From Bdellovibrionales bacterium (GTDB taxonomy: Bacteria > Bdellovibrionota > UBA1018): a stretch of 64,000 nt of DNA. Positions 33,078-42,084 of this stretch are shown one piece after another. The translations under genes were made by a program, and so were the position numbers. Below the pieces are notes generated by a model. That model was not told the DNA's origin. It searched no databases and saw only the letters and a list, made by a program, of their open reading frames with translations. The stretch spans positions 124,001-188,000 of the forward strand of contig JAEUWC010000020.1 in the NCBI GenBank assembly GCA_016786465.1. The letters are read 5' to 3'. Each line of letters begins with the position of its first letter. Position 1 is the first letter of the stretch.

Positions 33078-34222
33078 GATCAGAATTCGAAGATCAAGGT
33101 GAAGGGTCGCAGACCGATTTGCATCGGATCGAACTTCGCTATTTGATCAAGGCGCTTTTGAAATTTAATGCGTCGGATCTGCACATCCGTGCGGGTCGTC
33201 CGCCCCTTTTTCGAGTCAACGGAAACTTGGTTCCTGCCAAAATGGAAGAACTGAGCCAGGTTCAGGTCGAAATGCTTTTGAAGCCGATCTTGACGGAAAA
33301 GACTCGCGCAAAACTTGAAGCCGATCGTCAGGTCGACTTTTCGTTTGGCGTTGCGAAGGTGGGGCGTTTTCGTTGCAACGTTTACTTTCAAAAGGGTTTG
33401 ATTTCCGCAGCGATTCGAATGATTCCGACAGCAGTCCCCAGATTGGAAAGCTTGGGCCTTCCCAGCGTCATCAAGGACCTTTGTCACCAGTTTCAGGGTC
33501 TGACCTTGATCACCGGCGCGACCGGCAGCGGAAAGTCGACCACGCTTTCAGCGATGATCGACGAAATCAATCGCACCGAATCGAAGCACATTCTGATTCT
33601 GGAAGACCCGATTGAATTCATGCATCGGGATAAGAAATCAATGATCACTCAGCGTGAACTGGGGTCGGATGTCGTGTCGCTGAAGGAAGCCCTTCGCGGA
33701 GGTCTGCGCCAGGATCCAGATGTGATCGTCATTGGGGAACTTCGTGACGCTGAAACAATTCAGGCCGCGCTATTGGCAGCTGAAACGGGTCATTTGGTCT
33801 TGGGAACACTTCACACGCGCGATGCCAAGTCCAGTGTCGACCGCATGATCGAAGTGTTTCCCGCCGACGCACGAACGCAGCTTCGGTATCAGCTGGCGGC
33901 GTGCTTGAACGCCGTGATCAGTCAGCAATTGATTGAACGCTTGGATCGCCGGTCACGGGTGCCTGCTTGTGAAGTGATGATCAAGTCACCGACCATTGAA
34001 ACCTATATTCGTGAATACAGCCTAGAACGCATCAATGACGCGATTGCTGGATCGAACCACTACTATCAAATGCAAACCATGAATCAGGCGCTTCATCGCC
34101 TCGTCAACGCCGGTGCAATCTCCGAAGAAGAAGCACTGCGTAGCTCAACTCAGCCAGAAGACTTGAAACTGGCCTTCTCGGGAATGGTTCGCGGCGAAGG
34201 TTATCTTCCCAAGGCAAGCTAA
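33074..34222 (+). CDS. PilT/PilU-like type IV pilus ATPase
   Basis: A 382-residue secretion-type ATPase of the PilT retraction family. ASDLHIRAGRPP is the N-terminal signature, GATGSGKST the Walker A, LEDPIEF the Asp box, GELRD the Walker B, TGHLVLGTLHT the His box. The C-terminal AIRNLIRE retraction motif is altered to TIETYIRE, so it may be a PilU-like accessory motor or a paralogue with changed function. The start is the ATG in the ATGA overlap with the GAF gene. Gliding or twitching and prey attachment are known uses of such motors in Bdellovibrio. Confidence 0.9.
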   Translation: MRSEFEDQGEGSQTDLHRIELRYLIKALLKFNASDLHIRAGRPPLFRVNGNLVPAKMEELSQVQVEMLLKPILTEKTRAKLEADRQVDFSFGVAKVGRFRCNVYFQKGLISAAIRMIPTAVPRLESLGLPSVIKDLCHQFQGLTLITGATGSGKSTTLSAMIDEINRTESKHILILEDPIEFMHRDKKSMITQRELGSDVVSLKEALRGGLRQDPDVIVIGELRDAETIQAALLAAETGHLVLGTLHTRDAKSSVDRMIEVFPADARTQLRYQLAACLNAVISQQLIERLDRRSRVPACEVMIKSPTIETYIREYSLERINDAIAGSNHYYQMQTMNQALHRLVNAGAISEEEALRSSTQPEDLKLAFSGMVRGEGYLPKAS

Positions 34223-34240
34223 GCGAGCTAGACTGGATCT

Positions 34241-35020
34241 ATGCTTGGGATTCGCTACTTGGCTCTATCGATCTGGCACGCCATTCCGTTTTGGGTACTT
34301 CTTTTCTGCTTCATTGGGGCAACCCTAGAAACGACTCTGGTTGGAATGGGATTAGGATGGCTTTGTGTCCTTTGGGCCGGGGTTCGCGGGTCGCGGTGGA
34401 TTCTGAAATCCTTGGGCGCGACATCCTTGAAAAGCCCTGAATTGGAAAGGTCCGTTCGCCAGATCGTTTGGAAAACCAAAGATACGGATTTGATTCATGC
34501 AAACCCTTTTCGAATTTATCGATTTTCGGAAGTCACGGAACAGGCGTTTCTGTTGAAGCCCTTCTTTGGAAAGTCAGTCTTGGTTCTCAGTTCCGGAATC
34601 CTGACCCCACAAAAAGCTCAGGCTTTAGAAGCCGTGATTCGCCATGCAACGCGGCTTTCTCTTCGTCGCGACGCGGGTCTTTGGACGGTGACAGCGGCTT
34701 TGATGGGGCGGGCACCCACATTACTGGGAAGCGGAACTAGGCACTGGATGGATTCTTTAATGGGGGCTCGCGCCTTGGATCAAAGGGACCGACGTTTGGA
34801 CGGGGCCTTTTCCGCGCTGGCCGTCTGCATCCTTTCTTACTGGAACTCGATGGTCCGAAAAATGGGGATGACCCAAAGCCTTCGGATGGAAAATCCCGGC
34901 ACTGCAGTGCAACCGGGCTTTGGCTGGGGAATGGGGTTTCAGATGGGTGTTTCGGATCTTTGCTTTTTTGCGCCGCACACTGCTCCCACCCAAGATCTTC
35001 TGTCTTGGTCTTCGCGCTGA
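34241..35020 (+). CDS. Membrane protein, degenerate M48/HtpX-like
   Basis: A 259-residue protein with two or so N-terminal transmembrane helices (FWVLLFCFIGATLETTLVGMGLGWLCVLW). The following region aligns with HtpX-type peptidases: NPFRIYRF and SVLVLSSGILTPQKAQALEAVIRHATRLSLRRD, where active members read VLAHELGHxxxRD. The zinc motif HExxH is here HATRL (135-139): the first His is kept and both Glu and the second His are lost. A catalytic role is therefore unlikely. It stands 18 bp after the PilT-like gene and may be in the same transcript. Confidence 0.68.
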   Translation: MLGIRYLALSIWHAIPFWVLLFCFIGATLETTLVGMGLGWLCVLWAGVRGSRWILKSLGATSLKSPELERSVRQIVWKTKDTDLIHANPFRIYRFSEVTEQAFLLKPFFGKSVLVLSSGILTPQKAQALEAVIRHATRLSLRRDAGLWTVTAALMGRAPTLLGSGTRHWMDSLMGARALDQRDRRLDGAFSALAVCILSYWNSMVRKMGMTQSLRMENPGTAVQPGFGWGMGFQMGVSDLCFFAPHTAPTQDLLSWSSR

Positions 35021-35039
35021 ATTTTTGTAAATAGGGGGA

Positions 35040-35312
35040 ATGACCCCCGAATCTCCCAAGCTGGATTTGACCACATTTTTTCTTTCAGTCGGCTCTTCTG
35101 CCTTGATGGCACTGGGGATGAATCCCAAAGGAGAGTTCGAAAAAAAGAACGCAAATCTTCAATTGGCCCGGCACAACATCGACCTGTTGGAACTTTTGGT
35201 TGAAAAGACCAAAGGCAATCGCACCAGCGACGAAGACCGCCTTCTTCAACAGCTGCTTTTTGAAACTCGAATGCGTTACGTAGAAGTTCAGAAGAAGGTC
35301 GAAGGCGCATGA
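35040..35312 (+). CDS. DUF1844 family protein
   Basis: A 90-residue soluble protein matching DUF1844: LDLTTFFLSVGSSALMALGMNP followed by helical LQLARHNIDLLELLVEKTKGN and LLQQLLFETRMRYVEVQK. Function of the family is unknown. GGGGG precedes the ATG. It overlaps the HtrA gene start (ATGA), so the two are expressed together; a role near protein quality control is possible by context only. Confidence 0.88.
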   Translation: MTPESPKLDLTTFFLSVGSSALMALGMNPKGEFEKKNANLQLARHNIDLLELLVEKTKGNRTSDEDRLLQQLLFETRMRYVEVQKKVEGA

Positions 35313-36817
35313 CCCGAAGATCGGCTTGGGGAATCATCCCATCGGTTCTTTTGTTCATTCCATTTTCGGCGGGGCATTCGTCCAGTCTGCCCGGCAATCC
35401 CAACATTTTTGTCGAACTTTCAAAGAAAGTCGTGCCGTCAGTCGTGAACATTTCAAATCTAAGCCGTCCACGCGGGATGGCTTTTCGGGGTGGTCCCGAG
35501 GATTTCTTTCGACGCTTTTTTGAAGATCATTTTGGACCTGGGGGTCCCGGGGCACCCGGGGGTCGGGGCCGTCCAATGCCCCCACGCCCAATGCCAGATG
35601 ATGACGATGAAATGGAAGAAGGGCCGGGACCGCGCGCCGGACCCGGCGGAAAGCAGGGTAAGCCACAGCCGGTTTCGTTGGGAACCGGATTCATCATCGA
35701 TGCGTCGGGTCTGATCCTGACGAATCATCACGTGGTCGACGGTGCGGATGAAATTCGAATTCAGTTCACCGAAGATTTTGAAGAAGTCCCAACCGAAGGA
35801 AAAGTGGTCGGACGCGACGAAGCACTGGATTTGGCTTTGATTCGGGTCAAAACGAATCGAAAATTGGTTCCACTGGTTCTAGGAAACAGTGATGCGCTTC
35901 AAGTCGGTGAATACGTCGCTGCTGTCGGAAATCCATTTGGTCAGGGTCATTCGGTCACCCACGGAATTGTTTCGGCCAAAGGACGCAAGGCGCCGGATTT
36001 TCAGTTGGCGAACTACATTCAGACGGATGCGCCGATCAACCCGGGAAATTCGGGCGGGCCGCTGGTGAACCTAAAAGGTGAAGTGATCGGCATCAACAAC
36101 GCAATCGATCAGCGCGCGCAGGGAATTGGTTTTGCGATTCCAGTAAATTTAGTGAAGGAAGTTCTTCCCCAGTTAAAAACCAAGGGCAAGGTTTCGCGCG
36201 GGTACATCGGGGTCTTGATTGATCAATTGAATCCCGACATCGCCGAAAAAATCGGTGCACCTAAAGACTTGGTCGCACCCTTTGTAACCCAAGTGAATCC
36301 TGGCGAACCCGCGGACGCGGCTGGCGTGAAGCCTTACGATGTCATTGTCGAATTTGCGGGAAAGAAAGTGAAGTCCGCTACGGATTTAGTGACGGCAGTC
36401 ACGTCAGTTGCCGTGGGTGAAACGACAACCATCAAGGTCCTGCGCGAAGGAACGACCAAAGAATTAAAGATCAAGCTGACGGAAAGACCCGGAAACGAAG
36501 AATTGGCGCAAGAAGGTCGGCCCGGAAAGAAGGGGCCAATAGGAAAAGGTCCGGTTCCCGAAAAATCAGCCGCTGGCTTGACCCTGGAAGCCAATTCTGA
36601 AGGCGTATTGGTCACTTCGACGGCGTATGGGGGCCCCGCCGATCGGGCCGGAATTTTAAGGGGCGACATCATCCTGGAAGTGGATCGTAAGTCCGTGAAA
36701 TCCCCGGATGATTTCTTCAAAATCGCCAAAGACAAAAAGACCTATATGGTCCGGGTCAAGCGCACGGATCCTCGCGGCCAGGAAGGGTTTTTGGTCATTC
36801 TCCTTGACCTGAAGTAG
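35309..36817 (+). CDS. degP: DegP/HtrA-type periplasmic serine protease
   Basis: A 502-residue Do-like protease with a signal peptide and two PDZ domains. The catalytic triad is visible: [10 protein letters not shown] (His), [11 protein letters not shown] (Asp), NPGNSGGPL (Ser). An unusual insert near residues 70-115 is rich in Gly and Pro followed by an acidic run ([19 protein letters not shown]). The linker before PDZ2 is also Pro/Gly-rich. HtrA degrades or refolds misfolded envelope proteins. It is followed by clpB 38 bp later, so this may be a stress-response locus. Confidence 0.93.
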   Translation: MTRRSAWGIIPSVLLFIPFSAGHSSSLPGNPNIFVELSKKVVPSVVNISNLSRPRGMAFRGGPEDFFRRFFEDHFGPGGPGAPGGRGRPMPPRPMPDDDDEMEEGPGPRAGPGGKQGKPQPVSLGTGFIIDASGLILTNHHVVDGADEIRIQFTEDFEEVPTEGKVVGRDEALDLALIRVKTNRKLVPLVLGNSDALQVGEYVAAVGNPFGQGHSVTHGIVSAKGRKAPDFQLANYIQTDAPINPGNSGGPLVNLKGEVIGINNAIDQRAQGIGFAIPVNLVKEVLPQLKTKGKVSRGYIGVLIDQLNPDIAEKIGAPKDLVAPFVTQVNPGEPADAAGVKPYDVIVEFAGKKVKSATDLVTAVTSVAVGETTTIKVLREGTTKELKIKLTERPGNEELAQEGRPGKKGPIGKGPVPEKSAAGLTLEANSEGVLVTSTAYGGPADRAGILRGDIILEVDRKSVKSPDDFFKIAKDKKTYMVRVKRTDPRGQEGFLVILLDLK

Positions 36818-36846
36818 ATCGCACCCACCTTTCTTTTAGGTGGAGG
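36803..36846 (+). promoter_or_regulatory. Heat-shock-like promoter or Shine-Dalgarno hairpin before clpB
   Basis: Two signals overlap. CTTGACC-14-CCCACCT resembles a sigma-32 promoter (CTTGAAA/CCCCATNT). CCACCT (36825-36830) also pairs with AGGTGG (36838-36843) across a 7-base pyrimidine loop, burying part of the Shine-Dalgarno AGGTGGAGG. Either could give heat control, but they would not act on the same transcript. Confidence 0.35.
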
Positions 36847-36855
36847 AATCGAAAA

Positions 36856-39369
36856 ATGGCCTCGGGATACAGCGATCAGCTTCGGCAGGTCTTTCAAGAC
36901 GCGCAGTCAGAAGCGATTCGGCGCGAACATCAGGAACTTTTGCCAGAACATCTTTTCTTTGTTTTGGATCAAAGCGCCGATGAATCGTTGGATCTGCCTG
37001 GACTTCGAAAAGAAGTCTTCTCACAGGAACTTGAAAAAAGCTTAAAGCAACAGCCCAGGGTTTCGGGAAAAGGGACCCAGATTTACGGATCCCAAGAACT
37101 GACCAAGCTGATGGCTTGGGCCGAACAGGGTAAGCCTGAAGTCACTCCCAGTGATCTAGTCGCGGCTGTTTTTCATCCTAAGTTTCAGGCTCAATCGAAC
37201 GGAAAGATTTTAGCGATCTTCAAAGCGGCAGGAGTCCATCAAATGCCTACGGAAAATCAGCAAGACGGAAACAAGAAAAACAAGGTTTTGGAAAAGTACT
37301 GCCGCAACCTGACTCAGGCGGCAAAAAGCGGAAAACTGGATCCGGTCATCGGCCGTGATGAAGAAATTCGTCGCGTCGTTCAGGTCCTTTCGCGCCGTAC
37401 GAAGAACAACCCGGTGTTGATTGGCGAACCCGGGGTTGGAAAGACGGCAATCGCCGAAGGATTGGCGCAAAGGATCTTCAGCGGGGATGTTCCCGAAAGC
37501 CTAAAAAACAAGGAACTTCTGGTCCTGGATTTGGGGGCTTTGATTGCAGGCGCCAAGTTTCGCGGAGAATTTGAAGAACGTTTGAAAAGCGTGGTTCAAG
37601 AAGTCCACAAAGCTGAAGGCCAAGTCATTTTGTTTATCGATGAACTTCATACCTTAGTCGGTGCAGGCGCGGCCGAAGGATCGATGGATGCGTCGAATCT
37701 TTTAAAACCCGCACTTGCGCGAGGCGAACTTCGTTGCATTGGTGCGACCACTTTGGATGAATATAAAAAGCACATCGAAAAAGATGCTGCGCTAGAACGT
37801 CGTTTCCAGCCGGTTTATGTGAAGGAACCCACGGTTGAAGACACCGTCAGCATTCTTCGGGGATTGAAAGAAAAGTACGAACTTCATCATGGTGTCCGGG
37901 TTCAAGATGCGGCCCTGGTCGCGGCGGCAAATCTTTCGAATCGCTACATTGCAGATCGGTTTTTGCCCGACAAGGCGATTGACCTAGTGGACGAAGCTTC
38001 GTCGAAGATCCGCATTGAAATGGATTCGCGTCCTGAAGAATTGGATCAAGCGGAACGTAAGCTGATCCGAATGGAAATCGAACGCCAGGCATTGAAGAAG
38101 GAAACCGATCCAAAATCTTTGGAACGTGCAACGGCATTGGATCGCGAAATTTCTGATTTGAAAGCCAAGCAGTCCGAACAGATGAAGCTTTGGGAAAAGG
38201 AAAAATCCGCCGTCAGCGAAATCAAGGTCTTGAAGGAAAAGCTGGAAAAGGCTCGCCTAGAAAGTGAATCCGCCGAAAAAGCGGGGAATCTTGAACGTGC
38301 TGCCGAACTTCGTTATGGGACGCTTCCAGCCTTGAAGAAAGAACTGGATGAAAAAGTCACATCGACCGCGACCCGGTACCTTCGCCAAGAAGTCACCGAA
38401 AACGACGTTGCGGAAGTGGTCGCCAAGTGGACCGGAATTCCAGTCACCAAGATGGTCGAAAGTGAAAACCAGAAACTTTTGAACATGGAAAAACGCCTGG
38501 GCAGTCGTGTGATCGGCCAAGATCGGGCGCTCGAAGCGATTTCAAATGCCGTACGGCGTTCACGTATCGGATTGCAAGAAGCCCATCGGCCGATGGGGTC
38601 CTTTCTTTTTCTTGGGCCGACGGGCGTGGGCAAAACTGAAACTGCAAAAGCTTTGGCCGAATTTCTTTTTGATCATGAAGAAGCGATGGTTCGCATCGAC
38701 ATGAGCGAATACATGGAAAAACACGCCGTTTCTCGACTGCTCGGAGCCCCTCCCGGGTACGTTGGGTACGAAGAGGGTGGCTCGCTGACCGAAGCTGTCA
38801 GACGCCGCCCTTATTCAGTCATTCTTCTAGATGAAATCGAAAAGGCGCACCCGGATGTCTTCAATATTTTCCTTCAGATCCTGGACGATGGACGTGTAAC
38901 GGATGGCCAGGGAAGAACCGTCGATTTCACCAACACGCTGATCATTATGACGTCCAACCTGGGCAGTCATTTGATCTTGGAAGAAAAGGACCCCGTACGT
39001 CGCGAAGAAGGGATTCAGCATCTTCTTCGCAAAAGCTTCAGGCCCGAATTCCTGAACCGAATTGACGAAACCGTGATCTTCGCGAACTTGGAAATTTCGC
39101 AGCTTCGGTTGATCGTGGATCAGTACATCGAAAAGCTGAACCGCATGCTGAAAGACCGGGGACTTCAGATCCACTTTTCGGAAAAGGCCAAGGAACGGAT
39201 CGCGGATCTGGGTTATGACCGCGATTTTGGCGCACGGCCGATGAAGCGGGTCTTCCAGCGTGAAGTGCAGAATCCGCTAGCGGCCGAAATCCTGTCGCAG
39301 AAATATGGGGCAGGATCCCAGGTTTGGGTCGATTCGGTGAATGGGCAGATGGTCTTCAAGAGCGCTTAA
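36856..39369 (+). CDS. clpB: ClpB-type AAA+ disaggregase
   Basis: An 837-residue chaperone that unfolds aggregated proteins with DnaK. It has a Clp N-domain shorter and more divergent than usual, NBD1 ([13 protein letters not shown]), a coiled-coil middle domain (about residues 395-510, shorter than in E. coli), and NBD2 ([16 protein letters not shown], with [11 protein letters not shown] and the arginine finger region). The M-domain and lack of an IGF loop favour ClpB over ClpA/ClpC. The start is ATG with GGAGG eleven bases upstream. Confidence 0.93.
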   Translation: MASGYSDQLRQVFQDAQSEAIRREHQELLPEHLFFVLDQSADESLDLPGLRKEVFSQELEKSLKQQPRVSGKGTQIYGSQELTKLMAWAEQGKPEVTPSDLVAAVFHPKFQAQSNGKILAIFKAAGVHQMPTENQQDGNKKNKVLEKYCRNLTQAAKSGKLDPVIGRDEEIRRVVQVLSRRTKNNPVLIGEPGVGKTAIAEGLAQRIFSGDVPESLKNKELLVLDLGALIAGAKFRGEFEERLKSVVQEVHKAEGQVILFIDELHTLVGAGAAEGSMDASNLLKPALARGELRCIGATTLDEYKKHIEKDAALERRFQPVYVKEPTVEDTVSILRGLKEKYELHHGVRVQDAALVAAANLSNRYIADRFLPDKAIDLVDEASSKIRIEMDSRPEELDQAERKLIRMEIERQALKKETDPKSLERATALDREISDLKAKQSEQMKLWEKEKSAVSEIKVLKEKLEKARLESESAEKAGNLERAAELRYGTLPALKKELDEKVTSTATRYLRQEVTENDVAEVVAKWTGIPVTKMVESENQKLLNMEKRLGSRVIGQDRALEAISNAVRRSRIGLQEAHRPMGSFLFLGPTGVGKTETAKALAEFLFDHEEAMVRIDMSEYMEKHAVSRLLGAPPGYVGYEEGGSLTEAVRRRPYSVILLDEIEKAHPDVFNIFLQILDDGRVTDGQGRTVDFTNTLIIMTSNLGSHLILEEKDPVRREEGIQHLLRKSFRPEFLNRIDETVIFANLEISQLRLIVDQYIEKLNRMLKDRGLQIHFSEKAKERIADLGYDRDFGARPMKRVFQREVQNPLAAEILSQKYGAGSQVWVDSVNGQMVFKSA

Positions 39370-39432
39370 CTGTATGGATTTAAAGGGTATTTGTAAAAAC
39401 CCTAAGAGATCATTAAGTTAACGCATTCAGAT

Positions 39433-39461
39433 TTGCGCTCCTCGACTAAACCCTCTACAAT
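39433..39461 (+). promoter_or_regulatory. Sigma-70-like promoter for spoVG
   Basis: TTGCGC, 17-base spacer, TACAAT. The -10 is good and the -35 weak. The predicted start is about 27 bases before the spoVG ATG at 39495. Confidence 0.5.
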
Positions 39462-39494
39462 TTAAGATAGTTGGGTTGGAATGAGGGGCTCAGC

Positions 39495-39806
39495 ATGGAG
39501 ATTACGGAAGTCAAAGTATTCCCCGTAAACGAAGATAAGCTCAAAGCTTATATCACGATCATTTTGGACAACTGCTTCGTTGTTCGGGATCTGAAGATTA
39601 TCGCCGGAAACGGCGGACTCTTCGTCGCAATGCCCAGTAAGCGCCGCAAGGATGGCGCTTTTAAAGATATTGCACACCCTTTGAATCAGCAGACTCGCAC
39701 CGTCATGGAAAAAACCATTCTGGATGCGTACCTTGCGGAAGCCAAGAAACTGGGAGGCCGTCCAGCCACCCAGACGGCCGAACAGGCCGAGAACCAAGAT
39801 AGTTAA
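39495..39806 (+). CDS. spoVG: SpoVG family RNA/DNA-binding regulator
   Basis: A 103-residue SpoVG homologue: MEITEVKVFPVNEDKLKAYITIILDNCFVVRDLKII, then GLFVAMPSKRRKDGAFKDIAHPLN and a short helical tail. The MPSRK-like positively charged segment that binds nucleic acid is intact. The start ATG follows GAGGGG; a start eight codons upstream lacks one. SpoVG is best known from Gram-positives and spirochaetes but also occurs in Bdellovibrionota. Its targets here are unknown. The stop is at once followed by a tRNA promoter. Confidence 0.93.
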   Translation: MEITEVKVFPVNEDKLKAYITIILDNCFVVRDLKIIAGNGGLFVAMPSKRRKDGAFKDIAHPLNQQTRTVMEKTILDAYLAEAKKLGGRPATQTAEQAENQDS

Positions 39807-39807
39807 T

Positions 39808-39836
39808 TTGACGCCCAAAAGCGCTGTATGTTATTC
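39808..39836 (+). promoter_or_regulatory. Promoter of tRNA-Gln
   Basis: TTGACG, 17-base spacer, TTATTC, starting 2 bases after the spoVG stop. The transcript would start about 17 bases before the mature tRNA. Confidence 0.5.
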
Positions 39837-39859
39837 CCAAGGCTCACGTCAGTGATTGT

Positions 39860-39934
39860 TGGGGTATCGACAAGTGGTAAGTCACAGGATTTTGATTCCT
39901 GCATTCCTAGGTTCGAATCCTAGTACCCCAACCA
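39860..39934 (+). tRNA. tRNA-Gln (anticodon TTG)
   Basis: A full cloverleaf: acceptor TGGGGTA/TACCCCA, D-arm GAC...GTC, anticodon stem CAGGA/TCCTG with loop TTTTGAT (anticodon TTG), T-arm CTAGG-TTCGAAT-CCTAG. CCA is encoded. An intrinsic terminator follows 7 bases on. Confidence 0.96.
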
Positions 39935-39940
39935 AAAACT

Positions 39941-39988
39941 AAGCCCGATCTAACGGCGGAAACGCAGGTTAGGTTGGGCTTTTTTTTT
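39941..39988 (+). terminator. Intrinsic terminator after tRNA-Gln
   Basis: AAGCCCGATCTAAC pairs with GTTAGGTTGGGCTT over 14 bp with three G-U pairs, then nine T. Confidence 0.93.
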
Positions 39989-40011
39989 ATTCGATGCCAC
40001 CCTTAAATCCT

Positions 40012-41424
40012 ATGAAACCTGTTCTGCGCCTTTCGTGGGGTCTGGCCTTATTCGTCCTATTTACGAACGTGCCGGCCTTTGCCGGTGAAAAGTCGTTAAT
40101 GGGGATTTTCTTAGGAGAAAATTTGGACGAAACGGTCACGAAGCTGACCAAGAAGTACGGAAAGTCTGAAAAATTTTCTCAGTCGGCGATGAACATCCAC
40201 CGATTCCCCCTAGATCAAGCGGGTAAAAACTTTTTGATCGTGGGTTCGGCACAAGGTCCAACAAAGTGGATCGGTCATATTGAAGTCCAAGGGAAACAGG
40301 CGATTTCGGATCTGAACTTCTTAGGCGGGGTCAACCTAGGAACGAAAACAGACGCGATCGAAAAGCTCCTTCCCGGAGCTGTGACGAAAAAATCCCCAGA
40401 TGGAGCGCGTAAGTTCCACGATTATCCGGGTGTGAACTATTTCTTGGAATCCGAAAAGGGTTTGGTCAGTTCTATTGCGATCAATATGGTGGGGCAGTAC
40501 CCCGTGATCGCACCGGACGAAGGCCGGGCCATGATTCTCAGCCCTACCGAACTCGAGATCCTTGCGTCATTCGGCGAAAACCAGAAAGACAACAAAGAAG
40601 AAGCTTCTCGATGGCTCGAGCGCCTCAGCAAAGACGAGCTCAAGGACCATTGTGAAATGCGCTATCCAATTTATCGGAAGAATGGCGTCTACTTGGTGAA
40701 AGTGACGGTAGGAAACTTGAAGACTCGCGCAGAAAAGATTCACACCTTCCTTCTAGACACAGGGTGGTCGCAGACTGCTATCGACGGGAAGATTTGCAAA
40801 GAAACGAACTGCAAAATTATTCCGGGTGCTTCGAACGAAATGGGTGAAAATATTTCGGGCAGCGGTGGCCTGTATGGGTTGGCCAATCGGTTTTTCACTT
40901 TTGGCCAGCTTCGCCTTCTTAAGACGGATGTGGTTAAAAAAGTCGGAGCCGAAGCCGTCCTGGGAGGAGAATTTTTTTCAGCCACGCCGATGGTCTTCAA
41001 TCTCAGAAACGAATACGTTTGCTTTCCTCGAATCTCTTTGGAAGAGCTTGCAAAGAAAGTTCCTTCTCATCAATTACCGGCAGTTTTTGATGCTGGCCGG
41101 ATTTGGATCGATTTCACCGCTAACGGAAAACCGGTCAAAGACTACTTCATCGACACGGGTTCGAACATCACTTCGTTCCTGAAGAAGGATATTGAAACTT
41201 TAGGTCTGAAAGTGAATGGCAAACACGAGGGTCTAAATATCGACGGGAAATACAAGACGAACCTGTATGGCCCCGTGACATTGGGTTGGCCTGAACTCTC
41301 CATGAAATTGGAAAGTGTATCCGTTGCAACTTCTGACGACTTTAGAAAGTTTGGAACGGACTTCCTGCAGTTCTTTCACTTAGGCATCGAACCTAAAACG
41401 AAAAGGATCTATTTCTTTAAATAA
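40012..41424 (+). CDS. Secreted protein with two retropepsin-like DTG domains
   Basis: About 470 residues with a signal peptide (LSWGLALFVLFTNVPAFA). Residues about 20-200 are an N-terminal domain of unknown type. Then come two aspartyl-protease-like motifs: FLLDTGWSQTAID (Asp249) and YFIDTGSNITSFL (Asp381), 132 residues apart. In retropepsins one DTG per monomer is the rule and the dimer makes the active site; here one chain carries both, as a fused pseudo-dimer would. The usual flap and the C-terminal hydrophobic-Gly strand are plausible but not certain. A second ATG six codons downstream of the first in-frame one was chosen because it starts the signal peptide. Confidence 0.75.
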   Translation: MKPVLRLSWGLALFVLFTNVPAFAGEKSLMGIFLGENLDETVTKLTKKYGKSEKFSQSAMNIHRFPLDQAGKNFLIVGSAQGPTKWIGHIEVQGKQAISDLNFLGGVNLGTKTDAIEKLLPGAVTKKSPDGARKFHDYPGVNYFLESEKGLVSSIAINMVGQYPVIAPDEGRAMILSPTELEILASFGENQKDNKEEASRWLERLSKDELKDHCEMRYPIYRKNGVYLVKVTVGNLKTRAEKIHTFLLDTGWSQTAIDGKICKETNCKIIPGASNEMGENISGSGGLYGLANRFFTFGQLRLLKTDVVKKVGAEAVLGGEFFSATPMVFNLRNEYVCFPRISLEELAKKVPSHQLPAVFDAGRIWIDFTANGKPVKDYFIDTGSNITSFLKKDIETLGLKVNGKHEGLNIDGKYKTNLYGPVTLGWPELSMKLESVSVATSDDFRKFGTDFLQFFHLGIEPKTKRIYFFK

Positions 41425-41491
41425 CGCGGACTTTGGAAAAAGATACGCGGATCAGATTCGCGGGGAATTCACCTTTTCGAGTGATCACCGA

Positions 41492-42046
41492 TCATTCACG
41501 ATCCGTCAGTCGATGCGGGTTGATCGTTCCGGCGATACTTTCACCGCCAATGGAAATGTTGATTTCGCCGTCGTTAGCAATCACGCCCCATCGGTTGTCG
41601 CGTTCCAGGTGTGATGCCAGTTCTTTCAAGAACTTTGTGGAAAGTGAAAAGACTTCGATTTCGTCCTGACGATGCACGCCTTCGGCCTGGACTTCACGTT
41701 TTAGATTTTCGGGATCTTTGTAAGTGAAGATTTTCACGGTGCGCGAAGCCTTTGCCGCCTTATGAATTCGACGTGGCGCAGGGTTCCCGATTTCAATCCA
41801 AAGTTCGTATCCGCCGCCCGGATCTTTACGATAAAGCGCAGGCTGATCGTCGACACATAGCCCCGGCGCAATTTCTAAGTCATCGGCGTCCGTTTGGTTC
41901 AGCGCAAAGGCGATGACGCGCGTGATTAGATAGTCGTCGTTTTCAGAAGGGTGTTTTGCAATGCGGAAATCCAGGTCCCGATAGACACCGCGGTCCACAT
42001 CGGAAAGTTCAATTTGAAATCGGTATAGGGAAGAAGGTGCAGCCAC
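41492..42046 (-). CDS. yaeQ: YaeQ family protein
   Basis: A 184-residue YaeQ: SSLYRFQIELSDVDRGVYRDLDFRIAKHPSEND at the N-terminus and LTRVIAFALNQT- and GNPAPRRIHKAAKAS-type segments throughout, with length matching E. coli YaeQ (181). The family has a PD-(D/E)XK-like fold, and its role is unclear; a link to transcription elongation was proposed. It is divergent from the acetyltransferase gene with a 38-base gap. Confidence 0.92.
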   Translation of the reverse strand: MAAPSSLYRFQIELSDVDRGVYRDLDFRIAKHPSENDDYLITRVIAFALNQTDADDLEIAPGLCVDDQPALYRKDPGGGYELWIEIGNPAPRRIHKAAKASRTVKIFTYKDPENLKREVQAEGVHRQDEIEVFSLSTKFLKELASHLERDNRWGVIANDGEINISIGGESIAGTINPHRLTDRE

Positions 42047-42084
42047 GAGGACAGGATGTCATACTTCTTTAGGAAAAGAGAGTC

